Shown here one piece after another: positions 35,789-45,359 of a DNA stretch of 64,000 nucleotides. Numbering within the stretch: the stretch's first letter is position 1; each line of letters opens with the position of its first letter. The stretch is from positions 124,001 through 188,000 of the forward strand of contig JAKFUG010000022.1 in assembly GCA_021732785.1 (NCBI GenBank), given 5' to 3'. A model generated the notes under the pieces. The model saw only the letters and a program-made list of their open reading frames with translations, had not been told where the DNA came from and searched no databases. A program made the translations under genes and the position numbers. Source of the DNA: Planctomycetaceae bacterium (GTDB taxonomy: Bacteria; Planctomycetota; Planctomycetia; Planctomycetales; Planctomycetaceae).

Positions 35789-36511
35789 TTATTCGGACTC
35801 GTTCGGCGCTGGTTCGCCCTGCAACTGATGCCAGGCATTTTCCGCCGCCCGTTGCTCGGCTTCTTTCTTGTTGGGTCCCCAGGCCGCGAGGAAGACCTCC
35901 GCACCCACGGCCGCAGCGACCTTGAAGCACTTCGAGTGATCCGGGCCTTTCTCGTCGAGCAACTGATACACCGGCGTCGCCCCGAGACTTTTCTGCGCGA
36001 ATTGTTGCAGCAGACTTTTATAATTCTTCCCATGAGTCGACTGCAGCGCGTGTTCGATCTCCTGCGTGGCCCACGGTTCGACAAACGCCTTCGTGGCTTC
36101 CAGGCCGCCGTCGAGATACACGCCGGCCACCAACGACTCGAACACCGCCGCCATCACCGAACTGGGGACCGCATCCGCCAGGCTCAGCCCCTTACCAAGA
36201 ATGAGGTAGCGACTGAGTCCCGATTCCAAACTGATCCGCGCACAGGCCGAACGACTGACGACAATCGACTTGATGCGTGTCAGTTCGCCTTCGGCTTCTT
36301 CCGGCAATCGATCGAACAGCAACTCGCAGACGATCGCCCCCAGAATGGCGTCGCCGAGAAACTCGAGTCGCTCGTTGGAATCGAGGCGCGTCCGCGCAAT
36401 CGAAGCGTGCGTCAGACAGCGCTGCAACAGACTGCGATCACGAAAGTGATATCCCATCACCTCTTCGCAACCGCGGAGATGATCTTCGATGTTCAACGAC
36501 TCCACCGACAT
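35789..36511 (-). CDS. rnc: Ribonuclease III
   Basis: 240 residues from ATG 36511, the usual size; the longer frame to 36781 has no family match upstream. The endonuclease domain carries the signature NERLEFLGDAILG with catalytic Glu/Asp residues, GELTRIKSIVVSR and the second acidic cluster VMAAVFESLVAGVYLDGG. A C-terminal double-stranded-RNA-binding domain follows (about 165-235; GPDHSKCFKVAAAVG, KKEAEQRAAENAWHQL). It processes rRNA precursors and other duplex RNA. Given how many hairpin repeats are transcribed in this genome, its substrate range could include them (inference). Convergent with the histone-like gene. Confidence 0.96.
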   Translation of the reverse strand: MSVESLNIEDHLRGCEEVMGYHFRDRSLLQRCLTHASIARTRLDSNERLEFLGDAILGAIVCELLFDRLPEEAEGELTRIKSIVVSRSACARISLESGLSRYLILGKGLSLADAVPSSVMAAVFESLVAGVYLDGGLEATKAFVEPWATQEIEHALQSTHGKNYKSLLQQFAQKSLGATPVYQLLDEKGPDHSKCFKVAAAVGAEVFLAAWGPNKKEAEQRAAENAWHQLQGEPAPNESE

Positions 36512-36814
36512 CCACGAAATCTCAAAATGCGCGTTCTCCAGGTCAATCGGAACCGGCCGATGGATTCCTGGAGAACGCCGAACTCCCAGCGACGTTCGCC
36601 GCCTCAGACACGAGACTATCGCCGCAGCGAATTCGCTGTCAATTCGTAATGGGGCTTTGGCGGAGCTGAAGCCAATGTTAGCGAGACTTTCCAACACCCC
36701 TTGCCCGCCCGGCGTAAAATGAGAAGACGTCCGCCGCAACTGTGGCGAAGACGTTGGGATTATCAGCATGCGTCGGGTCACCGGCGCTGAAAACTTGCGA
36801 GGAGGACAGGGGAA

Positions 36815-38305
36815 ATGACGAAGGTGGTGCAGACAACAAGACAGTATGGAACTGGGATCGTGTTAGGGGCGGCTCTCGCCGTGGCAGCCTTGGGATGGGG
36901 AACACGACGGGAAGCCGCCGCCGTGCCCACGGTTCCCGAAGCGGCGATCGATCTTTCGATGGCGTTCCGGCGAATTGCCGCCGACGTCACGCCAGGCATT
37001 GTTTCGATCGAAACGATGACCAAGCCCCGGCAAGTCGACATGGGTGATGGGGGCGACGGATCTCCCTTCCGGCAATTTCGCGATGATCCGCGCTTTCAGG
37101 ACTTCTTCCGCGGCCAACAGCGCGGGGGAATGACGCCCCGCAAACGGGTTGGTGGATCGGGCTTCGTGATCGATTCGTCGGGCGTCATCATGACGAATAA
37201 CCACGTCGTCAGCGGGGCCGATGAAGTCCAGGTGCGGTTCCATGATGGTCGGGTCTTCACGGCCAAAGACATCAAGACCGACCCGCGCACCGACGTCGCC
37301 ATTCTGCGGATTGAAGGGGCGGGAGATTTGAAGCCACTCAAAATGGGCAACAGCCTCGACATGCAGGTCGGCGATTGGGTGCTGGCGATCGGTACTCCGT
37401 ACGGGCTGGAAAGCACGGTCACGCAGGGGATCATCAGCGCGAAAAGCCGTTCGCGTGAACTCGCCGATCGCGAAGACTTCCTGCAAACCGACGCCGCTAT
37501 CAATCCGGGTAACAGCGGCGGACCGCTCATCAATCTGAAGGGCGAAGTCATCGGCATCAATACCGCGATTGCTTCGGCGAGTGGTGGTTACGACGGCATC
37601 GGCTTCGCGATCCCCACGCACATTGCGGGTTGGGTCGGCGATCAACTCGTGAAATCGGGAACCGTGAAGCGTGGTTACCTCGGCACGGCCATTGCCGCCG
37701 TGGATGCGGAAACAGCGAAGCACTTCAACGTGTCGGTGCGGGAAGGGGCGATCGTGAAAACCGTAATGCCGAACTCGCCTGCCGACAAAGCCGGACTGGA
37801 ACCGAGCGATGTGATCCTCACCTTGAACGGCAAGAAAGTCTCCGATCCGGCCAATCTGCAAGGCATTGTGGAACGGCTCGATATCGGCAAGGCTTACCCG
37901 CTGGAAATCGTCCGGGGGGGCAAGCATGAGACTTTGAATATCAAGATTGAGGAAATGCCGGCCTCGTTCTCGTCGCATGGCAATGGTCGCGAACGCCCGG
38001 AAGCGTCGCCGGCATCATTCGATGCCCTTGGCTTACAGCTCAAATCTTTGACGAAAGACCTCGCCCGCCAATTGGGCGTCGAGAACATCAAGGGTGTTGT
38101 GGTCTCTGGCGTGAAAGAAGATAGCCCGGCGAGCGAAGCGGGCGTTCACAGCGGCGATGTGATCGAACGCGTCGGCAATACCGGCGTCACATCGGTCGAA
38201 GAATACCGCAAGGCCGTCGACAGCCTGTCATTGCAGGAAGGGATTGTCCTCCACCTGCGAAACCAGGAAGGCAAACGGTACGTGGTCTTGAAGTCGCAGG
38301 AATAG
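36815..38305 (+). CDS. degP: DegP/Do-type periplasmic serine protease with two PDZ domains
   Basis: 496 residues, preceded by GAGGAGG. N-terminal signal region (GIVLGAALAVAALGWG). Triad His130 (MTNNHVV), Asp160 (RTDVAILRI) and Ser234 (NPGNSGGPL). The LA-loop segment between about 75 and 105 is rich in Asp/Phe/Arg (FRDDPRFQDFFRG), as in Do-type enzymes. PDZ1 spans about 285-375 and PDZ2 about 395-490. This is the two-PDZ quality-control protease/chaperone of the periplasm. It is distinct in motif (GNSGG) and layout from the one-PDZ relative at 3062-4273. Confidence 0.96.
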   Translation: MTKVVQTTRQYGTGIVLGAALAVAALGWGTRREAAAVPTVPEAAIDLSMAFRRIAADVTPGIVSIETMTKPRQVDMGDGGDGSPFRQFRDDPRFQDFFRGQQRGGMTPRKRVGGSGFVIDSSGVIMTNNHVVSGADEVQVRFHDGRVFTAKDIKTDPRTDVAILRIEGAGDLKPLKMGNSLDMQVGDWVLAIGTPYGLESTVTQGIISAKSRSRELADREDFLQTDAAINPGNSGGPLINLKGEVIGINTAIASASGGYDGIGFAIPTHIAGWVGDQLVKSGTVKRGYLGTAIAAVDAETAKHFNVSVREGAIVKTVMPNSPADKAGLEPSDVILTLNGKKVSDPANLQGIVERLDIGKAYPLEIVRGGKHETLNIKIEEMPASFSSHGNGRERPEASPASFDALGLQLKSLTKDLARQLGVENIKGVVVSGVKEDSPASEAGVHSGDVIERVGNTGVTSVEEYRKAVDSLSLQEGIVLHLRNQEGKRYVVLKSQE

Positions 38306-38334
38306 TTTCCTGGGCCTTCAACGGTCGGAAAGGA

Positions 38335-39921
38335 TCACGCGGCGGCGGATGTTGGTATCGACTTCGCCGCCGCGATCCATTCCTGGACCTCTTTCAGATC
38401 GGGAGCTGCGCTGTCGCGCAGAATCCGTAGCCCGGATGGTGATTGGGCGAAGGCTTCGACGGCGCGGTGCAGATCACCGGCATGCGCCTCCGCCAGATCG
38501 CGACGAGTTCCGACGCTGCAGGCGACCAGTAATTGTGCATCGTGTCCGCGCAGCTTTGGCACTTCGCACACCAGCCGCGCTTGTTGTTGCCAGCCGCGAA
38601 CGATGGTGGTGTCCATGTGTTTCTGGTTGAGTTTTGCGGCGATGGTCGCGGCCGGTTGATCGAGTAAATCCCCAACTGTCTTCACCCCGATACGTTCCAG
38701 TTGCGAAGCCGATTTCGGACCAATCGACGGGGCCTTTTCCACCGGTTGACTCGCATCGAGATAGAACCGCAGCCCTGCGTCTTTCGCAACCGTTTTTTCT
38801 ATGACGGTCGGTGGCGTGACGGCGGCTTTGGCCGGGGCTTCGACGTTGCGAACCGGGGGGGAGGCCGTCGGTGTGAGCACCTTCACCGTGGGTTCGGCCG
38901 TGGCGATGGGTTTGGGTTGCGCGACAGCCGCAGGCATCGGCGAGGCCGAAACGTGGGCTTGCCCCGGCGCTGGCGGAATCTCCGCATCGAGTTTCGCCAG
39001 CGGAATCTTCGAGACTTCTTCCGCATGCAGGGCACGAATGATTTTGTCATCTTCCGGCAGCGTGTTCAGCACTTTCCCGGTTTTTTGAAACTCGTTGTAC
39101 ATCGCCAGCACAACGGCTTTCTCTTTGGAATCCTTCATTTTCTTCGTGATGAAAAAAATCGGGACCGTCAATTGGGCCATGACGCCGAGCAGGGTCACGT
39201 TCGTGTTGGGAGGCGTGACGCCCGTTTCGGCAATCGCACGGTCGAGAATCTTCGCAAACCCCACCACCGCGCTGCCGAGCAGCGGAGCAATCCGGCGGCG
39301 CAGATCGTCGTCCAATCCCGTCGGCGGGTCCTTCGTTCCCTTTTTCAGATCGTAATGATCGATGCTCGCCTGATAATGCACATTGGAGGTCCTGGCCGCG
39401 TGACGAACCATGTCACCCAGCCAATCGCTGCCGGTCGGCATGGGAACGTCCGGGTAACCGGAATCGTTAGCTTCCAGAAGGGCCTGCAATTCCTGATACG
39501 CGCAGGCAATGCTCCATTCCGCCGCACGATGGACGATCCCTTCCTGTTCGGTTTGGCCGGTATGAAAGGGTTGCCACGGGTCGGAGTAGTAGTGACTAAG
39601 CACGCCCGCGCTGTAGACCGCCTCGGCCCAGTTGCGAACGGCGAGGGCCGATTTCGTGTGTTCGTACCATTTTTGCGTCGCGGCGACCGCTCCGCCCCAG
39701 TAGTTGTCTTTCACATGCAGCACATGATTTTTGAAGTCTTTGAACTTGTTGTCGGGGGCTTTGGCACCATCGAGATACGTTTCGATGTGCGCGAGGAACA
39801 GGTTCATCCACTGGTCGGCAGCAGGTGATTCCAAATGCCGGAGCGCGTCCATCGCCAGCTTGTGATGCGTGCTGGAACACTTCCAGGCGAAAATGACGTT
39901 GTAAAGCAGCGGCGTCGACAT
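38335..39921 (-). CDS. Zinc-dependent phospholipase C/S1-P1 nuclease-like domain fused to DUF4332
   Basis: 528 residues from ATG 39921 (CGGAG nine bases upstream). The N-terminal about 250 residues resemble zinc-dependent phospholipase C: STHHKLAMDALRHL, FLAHIETYLDGA, DNYWGGAVAATQKWYEHT and LSHYYSDPWQPFHTGQT supply conserved His/Asp metal ligands. A Pro/Ala/Val-rich linker (about 330-400) leads to a C-terminal DUF4332 helix-hairpin-helix region (APSIGPKSASQLERIGVKTV; LLDQPAATIAAKLNQK). No signal peptide is visible, which is unusual for a phospholipase C and suggests an intracellular role. Activity unproven. Confidence 0.8.
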   Translation of the reverse strand: MSTPLLYNVIFAWKCSSTHHKLAMDALRHLESPAADQWMNLFLAHIETYLDGAKAPDNKFKDFKNHVLHVKDNYWGGAVAATQKWYEHTKSALAVRNWAEAVYSAGVLSHYYSDPWQPFHTGQTEQEGIVHRAAEWSIACAYQELQALLEANDSGYPDVPMPTGSDWLGDMVRHAARTSNVHYQASIDHYDLKKGTKDPPTGLDDDLRRRIAPLLGSAVVGFAKILDRAIAETGVTPPNTNVTLLGVMAQLTVPIFFITKKMKDSKEKAVVLAMYNEFQKTGKVLNTLPEDDKIIRALHAEEVSKIPLAKLDAEIPPAPGQAHVSASPMPAAVAQPKPIATAEPTVKVLTPTASPPVRNVEAPAKAAVTPPTVIEKTVAKDAGLRFYLDASQPVEKAPSIGPKSASQLERIGVKTVGDLLDQPAATIAAKLNQKHMDTTIVRGWQQQARLVCEVPKLRGHDAQLLVACSVGTRRDLAEAHAGDLHRAVEAFAQSPSGLRILRDSAAPDLKEVQEWIAAAKSIPTSAAA

Positions 39922-40011
39922 GCGGGCGCACTCCGGGCGCAGAAAGGATTCCGTGAGCGCGTGTTCTCGCAAAAGTCCCGCATTTCGGCAAGATCGGTTA
40001 CGGACGCGAAG

Positions 40012-41826
40012 TCACCGCGCATCCAGCGTGTTCGTGTTGATCCACGCGAGCCAGGCTTGCAGAAACGCATGGAGGTCCGCGTCGGCGGCAGCGCGGACCG
40101 AAGTCAATTGCGTGCGGTCGACAGGGGCCGTTCGGCCGTAGGCGTAAAACTTGATCTTGGGTTCGGTCCCGGATGGCCGCACGGCAATTTTGATGCTCGC
40201 ATCGGCACGGGTCGTTTCAAAGATCAGCAGATTCCCCGTCGGTTCGGACAGGGGCGCGACGTGCTGGTTTTCCGGCAGCGAGCGAATCTCGTGGCGGGCA
40301 AAATCACGCACCTCGCAAAATCGAAATCCAGCTAATTCCTCCGGGGGCGATGTACGCAAGACAGCCATGAGGGCGGCGATCGCGGCCTGACCGTCGGCAC
40401 CTTCGCGCGTCAACGATGCTTGGGATTCGACGTGGTAGCCATGCGCGGCGTAGAGACCGTCCAGCCGGTCCAGCAGTGTCCGTCCGCGAACCTTGTCTTC
40501 CGCCGCCGCTTCGCACAGCCACAGTGCGGCGATGGACGCGTCTTTGTCGCGGCAATGCGTGCCGCCGAGAAATCCGTGCGATTCTTCGCAGGCGTACACG
40601 AATTTCTCGGGACCTTCGGCTTCCATGCGGGCCCCGATATGTTTGAAGCCCACATAAAGGTCATCGATCACCCGCAATCCGGCCCGCCGCGCGACCGCAC
40701 CCACCAGCGGCGTGGTGATCACCGTCGTTAAAATGTAATGCTGCGGTGTGAGATTTCTCTGCGCATGGCGTTGTTGCGACACATAATCGATCAGCAGCGC
40801 GGCCAACTGGTTGCCGGTCACGTAGACGTAATCGCCTTCATGATGGCGAACCATCGCCCCGAGCCGATCCGCATCGGGATCGCTGGCGATGATCAGATCG
40901 GCGTGCAATTCCTTCGCCCGCGGCACCATCGGCGGGAAGACCGCCGGGCGTTCGGGATTCGGTAGCTGATCGGGCACGTTCGAGAAATCACCGTCGGGTT
41001 GCCGTTGCGGTTCGTAGAGATGCAGCCCCGAAAATCCGGCGCGCTGCAACGTCACGGCGACGGATGTCTCCCCCACCCCGTGCAGCGGTGAATAGAGCAC
41101 CGTCAAATCACGCTCGGGTGACAGGCTGAGTGAGACCACGGCATCGACATAGGCGTCATCGACGGACTTGTCGACCATCTGAATGCCGCCGGATTTCACC
41201 GTCGCCGCGAAATCAACTTCGGGGAGTTCCCCCACATCGGCGACGGCATCAATGATGCCTTGATCGTGCGGCGGCAGCACCTGTCCCCCGTGCGACCAGT
41301 ACGCTTTGATCCCGTTGTCACTGGGCGGGTTGTGCGACGCGGAAATCATCACTCCCGTATCGCACTGCAGATGTCGCACGGCGAACGACAACTCCGGAGT
41401 GCTGCGATGGCCGTCGAACAGAAACGTCGTGAAACCTTCGGCAGCAAAAATTCCGGCGGCGATGTGAGCGAATTCCGTGGAGCGATGCCGCGTATCGTAG
41501 GCAATCACCACGCGCCACGGCCCGGCGGGTTTCGTCTGTTTGACATACCGGGCCATGCCCATGGCCGATTCACCGACCGTGCGCGGATTGAGTGTCGCCG
41601 AACCGAGATCCGCCATGAGTCCACGGCGGCCACCCGTTCCGAACGGCAATACTTCCCAGAACCAGCGCTGCAGGTCCTCCCAGCGGCCAGTATCCACCAG
41701 GGCCATTACGACTGGGGCTTCGCGGTGGTATCCGGGTTCGGTCAACCAGCGGCAAATGTTGTCCCGCGCCGCCGGGGTGAGTTTCCCTGCCGCGACGGCA
41801 TCGTCCAGTTGCTTCATCTCAGTCAT
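40012..41826 (-). CDS. Phosphoglucomutase/phosphomannomutase family protein
   Basis: 604 residues of the alpha-D-phosphohexomutase superfamily. An approximately 50-residue N-terminal extension precedes FGTGGRRGLM; the phosphoserine loop is VMISASHNPPSDNGIKAYW, the metal loop IIASDPDADRLGAMV, the sugar-specificity loop CEESHGFLGGTH and the phosphate-binding loop VRPSGTEPKIKFY. The GTGGRRG start and CEESHG are closer to bacterial phosphoglucomutase PgcA types. It interconverts hexose 1- and 6-phosphates. Its ATG overlaps the stop of the upstream membrane-protein gene by eight bases, so translation is probably coupled. Confidence 0.94.
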   Translation of the reverse strand: MTEMKQLDDAVAAGKLTPAARDNICRWLTEPGYHREAPVVMALVDTGRWEDLQRWFWEVLPFGTGGRRGLMADLGSATLNPRTVGESAMGMARYVKQTKPAGPWRVVIAYDTRHRSTEFAHIAAGIFAAEGFTTFLFDGHRSTPELSFAVRHLQCDTGVMISASHNPPSDNGIKAYWSHGGQVLPPHDQGIIDAVADVGELPEVDFAATVKSGGIQMVDKSVDDAYVDAVVSLSLSPERDLTVLYSPLHGVGETSVAVTLQRAGFSGLHLYEPQRQPDGDFSNVPDQLPNPERPAVFPPMVPRAKELHADLIIASDPDADRLGAMVRHHEGDYVYVTGNQLAALLIDYVSQQRHAQRNLTPQHYILTTVITTPLVGAVARRAGLRVIDDLYVGFKHIGARMEAEGPEKFVYACEESHGFLGGTHCRDKDASIAALWLCEAAAEDKVRGRTLLDRLDGLYAAHGYHVESQASLTREGADGQAAIAALMAVLRTSPPEELAGFRFCEVRDFARHEIRSLPENQHVAPLSEPTGNLLIFETTRADASIKIAVRPSGTEPKIKFYAYGRTAPVDRTQLTSVRAAADADLHAFLQAWLAWINTNTLDAR

Positions 41827-42361
41827 CTCGCAATCGCTTCCCCACGTGATCCGATAACGCTTCGCGGTTTCGCGCCCCGTGCAGAACCCACCGCGTAATC
41901 GCCAACATCACCACCCATCCGAACAACACCCAGGACCACCTTTGCGGTCCGAAGACCACGGTAGCATTGAACATCATGAACGCGAAGAAGACGTGAAGCG
42001 ACCAATACGCCCCCCGATTTTCCGGCCACGCGGAATTTCGCCACCACAAGACGGCGTCGGCGACCCACCACACCGCCATCAGTTCGTTGAGATACAGCCC
42101 GAACCCGGAATCGAAGCCGGTGAGTAACAGCGTTTGTTTCCGCACATGCTCGAACGCCGTCGCGTGGCTCCAGCCGTGATAGAAATGAAACGCTGCCGCC
42201 ACATGGGCGAGAAAAATCATGCAACCGACGGTCCAGATGATGCGATTCCAGCGTTGGGCGATACGATTCCGTGGCGCGAGAACATCGACGCTGACTCGTG
42301 CCAAATACGCTGCTGCGGCAATGCGGGCCGTCCAGCGGACGATTGCTTCACCGGGTGTCAT
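41819..42361 (-). CDS. Small polytopic membrane protein of unknown function
   Basis: 180 residues with about four to five hydrophobic helices (IIWTVGCMIFLAHVAAAFHF, LNELMAVWWVADAVLWW, WSLHVFFAFMMFNATVVFG, WVLFGWVVMLAITRWVL). Notable motifs are HFYHGWSHATAFEH and the tryptophan-rich WWVADAVLWWRNSAW. I do not recognise a family with certainty. It is translationally coupled to the downstream phosphohexomutase through an 8-base overlap. Confidence 0.75.
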   Translation of the reverse strand: MTPGEAIVRWTARIAAAAYLARVSVDVLAPRNRIAQRWNRIIWTVGCMIFLAHVAAAFHFYHGWSHATAFEHVRKQTLLLTGFDSGFGLYLNELMAVWWVADAVLWWRNSAWPENRGAYWSLHVFFAFMMFNATVVFGPQRWSWVLFGWVVMLAITRWVLHGARNREALSDHVGKRLRDD

Positions 42362-42394
42362 GTCAATTCACCTTGAATGCGGACAGCGCGGAAA

Positions 42395-42426
42395 GCACCC
42401 CGGCTGCTCAGAAGCAGCCGGGGTGC
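42395..42426. repeat. Solo family-A hairpin
   Basis: One 32-base unit GCACCCCGGCTGC / GCAGCCGGGGTGC with loop TCAGAA; no second unit nearby. It lies in the gap between the divergent membrane-protein and phosphodiesterase genes. Confidence 0.88.
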
Positions 42427-42488
42427 TGGAGCCGCCGCCGCCAGCGCTCACTTGCGGTTTCTGCGGGACACCCGCCATCATTCGCAGC

Positions 42489-43874
42489 ATGACGAAACCA
42501 TTGCTGATTCTGAATATCGTCGGCCTCACCCACGAAATGCTCGGGCCGAACACGCCGCACTTGAAACGCCTTGCGGATGACGGCTTCGCGCGGCCGATGG
42601 GGACGGTCCTCCCCGCGGTGACGTGTTCCGCCCAAGCGACGATTCTCACCGGGACGCTGCCGCGTGAACACGGCATTGTGGCGAACGGCTGGTATTTTCG
42701 CGATCTCGCCGAAGTCCTGTTCTGGAAACAATCCAACCGTCTGGTTCACGGCGAGCGGATTTACGACGTCGGCGAGCAGCGCGACCCGCTCTATACCACC
42801 GCGAAAATGTTCTGGTGGTACAACATGTACTCGACCGTTGATTATTCGATGACGCCGCGGCCGAGTTATCCCGCCGATGGTCGCAAGGTGATGGATTCCT
42901 ACAGTTTTCCCCCTGACTTGCGGGACGAACTACAAAGCAAGCTCGGGGTTTTCCCGCTGTTCAAATTCTGGGGACCGGGGGCGGACATCACCAGTTCGCG
43001 CTGGATCGCCGATGCCAGCATTGAAGTGATGCAACGACACAAGCCATCGCTGACCCTCGTTTACCTGCCGCATCTCGATTACAACCTGCAGCGGCTCGGG
43101 CCGGATGATCCGCGAATTGCGGAGGACATTCGGCTCGTCGATGCGGAAGCAGGTAAGCTGATCGACGCGGCGCGGGCGCTCGACACGGACATCATCGCAC
43201 TCTCGGAGTACGCCATCACGCCGGTGAATCAGGCCGTGCATATCAACCGCGTGCTGCGGCATCACGGTTATCTCACCGTGCGACGCGAACCGCTCGGCTG
43301 GGAAACGCTCGATTGCGGGGCCTCCCGCGCATTCGCCGTCGCGGATCATCAGGTGGCCCATGTTTACGTGCGGAACTACGAAGACATCAAAGCGGTGAAA
43401 CTGGTTCTTGGCATGACGGACGGCATTGACGGCGTGTTCGATCGCGCGGAACAACGCCAGTTCGGGTTGGATCACGAACGCTCCGGAGACTTGATCGCCG
43501 TCGCCGCACCGGGAGCATGGTTCACCTATTACTTCTGGGAAGACGACGCCCTCGCCCCGGATTACGCCCGCACCGTCGACATTCACCGCAAACCGGGCTA
43601 CGACCCCGTCGAGTTGTTCGTCGATCCGCAACTCATGTTTCCAAAACTGCGGATTGCCCGGCGGTTGGCCCAAAAGTTTCTTGGCTTCCGTTACTACATG
43701 GACGTCATCGGGCTGGATGCGTCGATCGTGAAAGGCTCGCACGGCCGTTTACCGACGCCGGATCAAGAGGCCCGCGAAGCACCGGTGTTCATCTCATCCA
43801 ACCGCAGCATCGAGCAGGATGACATCCCCATGACCGCGGTGAAAGAACTGGCGCTGCGATTGCAGTTCGGGTAG
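42489..43874 (+). CDS. Alkaline-phosphatase superfamily nucleotide pyrophosphatase/phosphodiesterase
   Basis: 461 residues from ATG 42489; the frame further upstream is repeat DNA. The fold is that of type I phosphodiesterases: LLILNIVGLTHEMLGPNTPH gives the first metal region, and AVTCSAQATILTGTLPREHG carries the nucleophile Thr followed by the typical TILTG. Later metal ligands are in YLPHLDYNLQRLGPDDPRIA, SEYAITPV and FAVADHQVAHVYV. No signal peptide, so it is probably cytosolic. Members act on nucleotide sugars or phosphonates; the substrate is unknown. Confidence 0.88.
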   Translation: MTKPLLILNIVGLTHEMLGPNTPHLKRLADDGFARPMGTVLPAVTCSAQATILTGTLPREHGIVANGWYFRDLAEVLFWKQSNRLVHGERIYDVGEQRDPLYTTAKMFWWYNMYSTVDYSMTPRPSYPADGRKVMDSYSFPPDLRDELQSKLGVFPLFKFWGPGADITSSRWIADASIEVMQRHKPSLTLVYLPHLDYNLQRLGPDDPRIAEDIRLVDAEAGKLIDAARALDTDIIALSEYAITPVNQAVHINRVLRHHGYLTVRREPLGWETLDCGASRAFAVADHQVAHVYVRNYEDIKAVKLVLGMTDGIDGVFDRAEQRQFGLDHERSGDLIAVAAPGAWFTYYFWEDDALAPDYARTVDIHRKPGYDPVELFVDPQLMFPKLRIARRLAQKFLGFRYYMDVIGLDASIVKGSHGRLPTPDQEAREAPVFISSNRSIEQDDIPMTAVKELALRLQFG

Positions 43875-43907
43875 GGCAGGCTCCTTCTCGGAGCGTTACA
43901 CGTTTTC

Positions 43908-43973
43908 GTGAGCGGCAAGGCGCTAGCCGCCGGTTTCCTCCGAAGAACCGGCGGCTAGCGCCTTGCCGCTCAC
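43908..43973. repeat. Perfect 28-base inverted repeat (family L)
   Basis: Arms 43908-43935 and 43946-43973 are exact reverse complements (begin GTGAGCGGCAAGGCGCTAGC), with a 10-base loop. It has no T-tract and does not resemble the terminators elsewhere in the window. Confidence 0.93.
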
Positions 43974-44067
43974 TGCGATCATGTGTCAATATGGCGAATC
44001 ATTCCGCGTCCGTTTATGCTGCGTTCACATTGAATCACCCCGGAATCATCACCTCAAGGATTGTGTC

Positions 44068-45279
44068 ATGGTGCGTTGGATTTTGTTGAGCTTGTTGACC
44101 TTGAACGCCGCAACGGCGCTGACCGCGGAGACGAAGTGGAAGCGGATTCAAATTGACGGCGTCTTTCGTGCGGAAGGCGTGGCCGCGGGCGACTTCAACA
44201 AAGATGGGCAGATGGATGTCGCCGCGGGGGATTACTGGTTCGCCGCGCCGGACTGGAAGCGGCACGAAATTCGCCAGCCGCTCGATCGCATGGCGAAGCC
44301 GACCGAAGGGTATGACGGCACCACGGGCTACAGCAACACCTTCGCCAGTTGGGCCTACGATGTGAACGGCGACGGCTGGACCGACGTCATCAACATCGGG
44401 TACCCCGGGGCACCGTGTTATTGGTACGAGAACCCCAAGAACGCGGACGGTCTGTGGAAGCAGACCGAAATCTGGCACAGCGCCTGCAACGAAACACCCC
44501 TGTTCACGGATGTGACCGGCGACGGGAAGCCGGAACTCATCATGGGTTCGCAACCCGAACGGCAACTCGGGTATCTGTCCGTCCCGCCGGTTGAAAAGTG
44601 TTATGAAAAATGGAAGTTCGTCCCCATCAACGAAGCGGGCGAACCGAACCAGAACGGCACATTCATGTACTACCACGGCCTCGGCACTGGCGATGTCAAC
44701 CAGGACGGCCGCCTTGATGTCATCATCCCGCACGGTTGGTACGAAGCCCCGGAAAAACGCGACGCCGGTTTGTGGGCGTTTCATCCGTTGATGCTGAGCG
44801 AGAACAACGACGGCAAAGTGCTGCCGGCATCAAACATCCATGTCCTCGATCTCGATCTCGATGGCGATCAGGACATTGTAATGAGTTCGGCGCACGCCTT
44901 TGGCATCTGGTGGTTCGAGAATCCGGGGCTGAATACCACCGAGCCGTTTAAGTACCATCTGATCGACAAGTCGTTTTCGCAGACCCATGCGCTGGCGCTG
45001 GTCGATCTCGCCGGGGATGGCAAGCTGAGTTTCGTCACCGGCAAACGCTACTTCGCCCACCAGGGTTCCGATCCCGGCGGACGCGATCCCGTGGTGATGT
45101 ACCAGATCGGTTTTCAACGGGGAAAAGGCCAGCCGCCCAAGTTCGATCTGCAGGAAATTATCGCGGGGAAAGACACCGGCGTTGGTACCCAGTTCGAGAT
45201 GATCGACTTCAACAAAGATGGGAAGCTCGACATCGTGCTGTCGAACAAAAAGGGTGTGAATGTGCTGATTCAAGAATAG
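44068..45279 (+). CDS. Secreted FG-GAP/VCBS repeat protein
   Basis: 403 residues from ATG 44068 (AAGGA seven bases upstream) with a signal peptide (MVRWILLSLLTLNAATALTA). The mature part is a beta-propeller with calcium-binding DxNxDGxxD loops: DFNKDGQMDV, DVNGDGWTDV, DVTGDGKPEL, DVNQDGRLDV, DLDLDGDQDI and DFNKDGKLDI. About seven blades can be counted. Integrin-like propellers of this kind are common extracellular modules in planctomycetes; a binding function is inferred, and no catalytic motif was seen. Confidence 0.9.
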   Translation: MVRWILLSLLTLNAATALTAETKWKRIQIDGVFRAEGVAAGDFNKDGQMDVAAGDYWFAAPDWKRHEIRQPLDRMAKPTEGYDGTTGYSNTFASWAYDVNGDGWTDVINIGYPGAPCYWYENPKNADGLWKQTEIWHSACNETPLFTDVTGDGKPELIMGSQPERQLGYLSVPPVEKCYEKWKFVPINEAGEPNQNGTFMYYHGLGTGDVNQDGRLDVIIPHGWYEAPEKRDAGLWAFHPLMLSENNDGKVLPASNIHVLDLDLDGDQDIVMSSAHAFGIWWFENPGLNTTEPFKYHLIDKSFSQTHALALVDLAGDGKLSFVTGKRYFAHQGSDPGGRDPVVMYQIGFQRGKGQPPKFDLQEIIAGKDTGVGTQFEMIDFNKDGKLDIVLSNKKGVNVLIQE

Positions 45280-45359
45280 TTGATCATCATTCGCTTGCGC
45301 TTTGCAGGATGACCAGGGATTGCGATCTTTGGGATCTGCAAACCGCAAGCGGGGATCGA

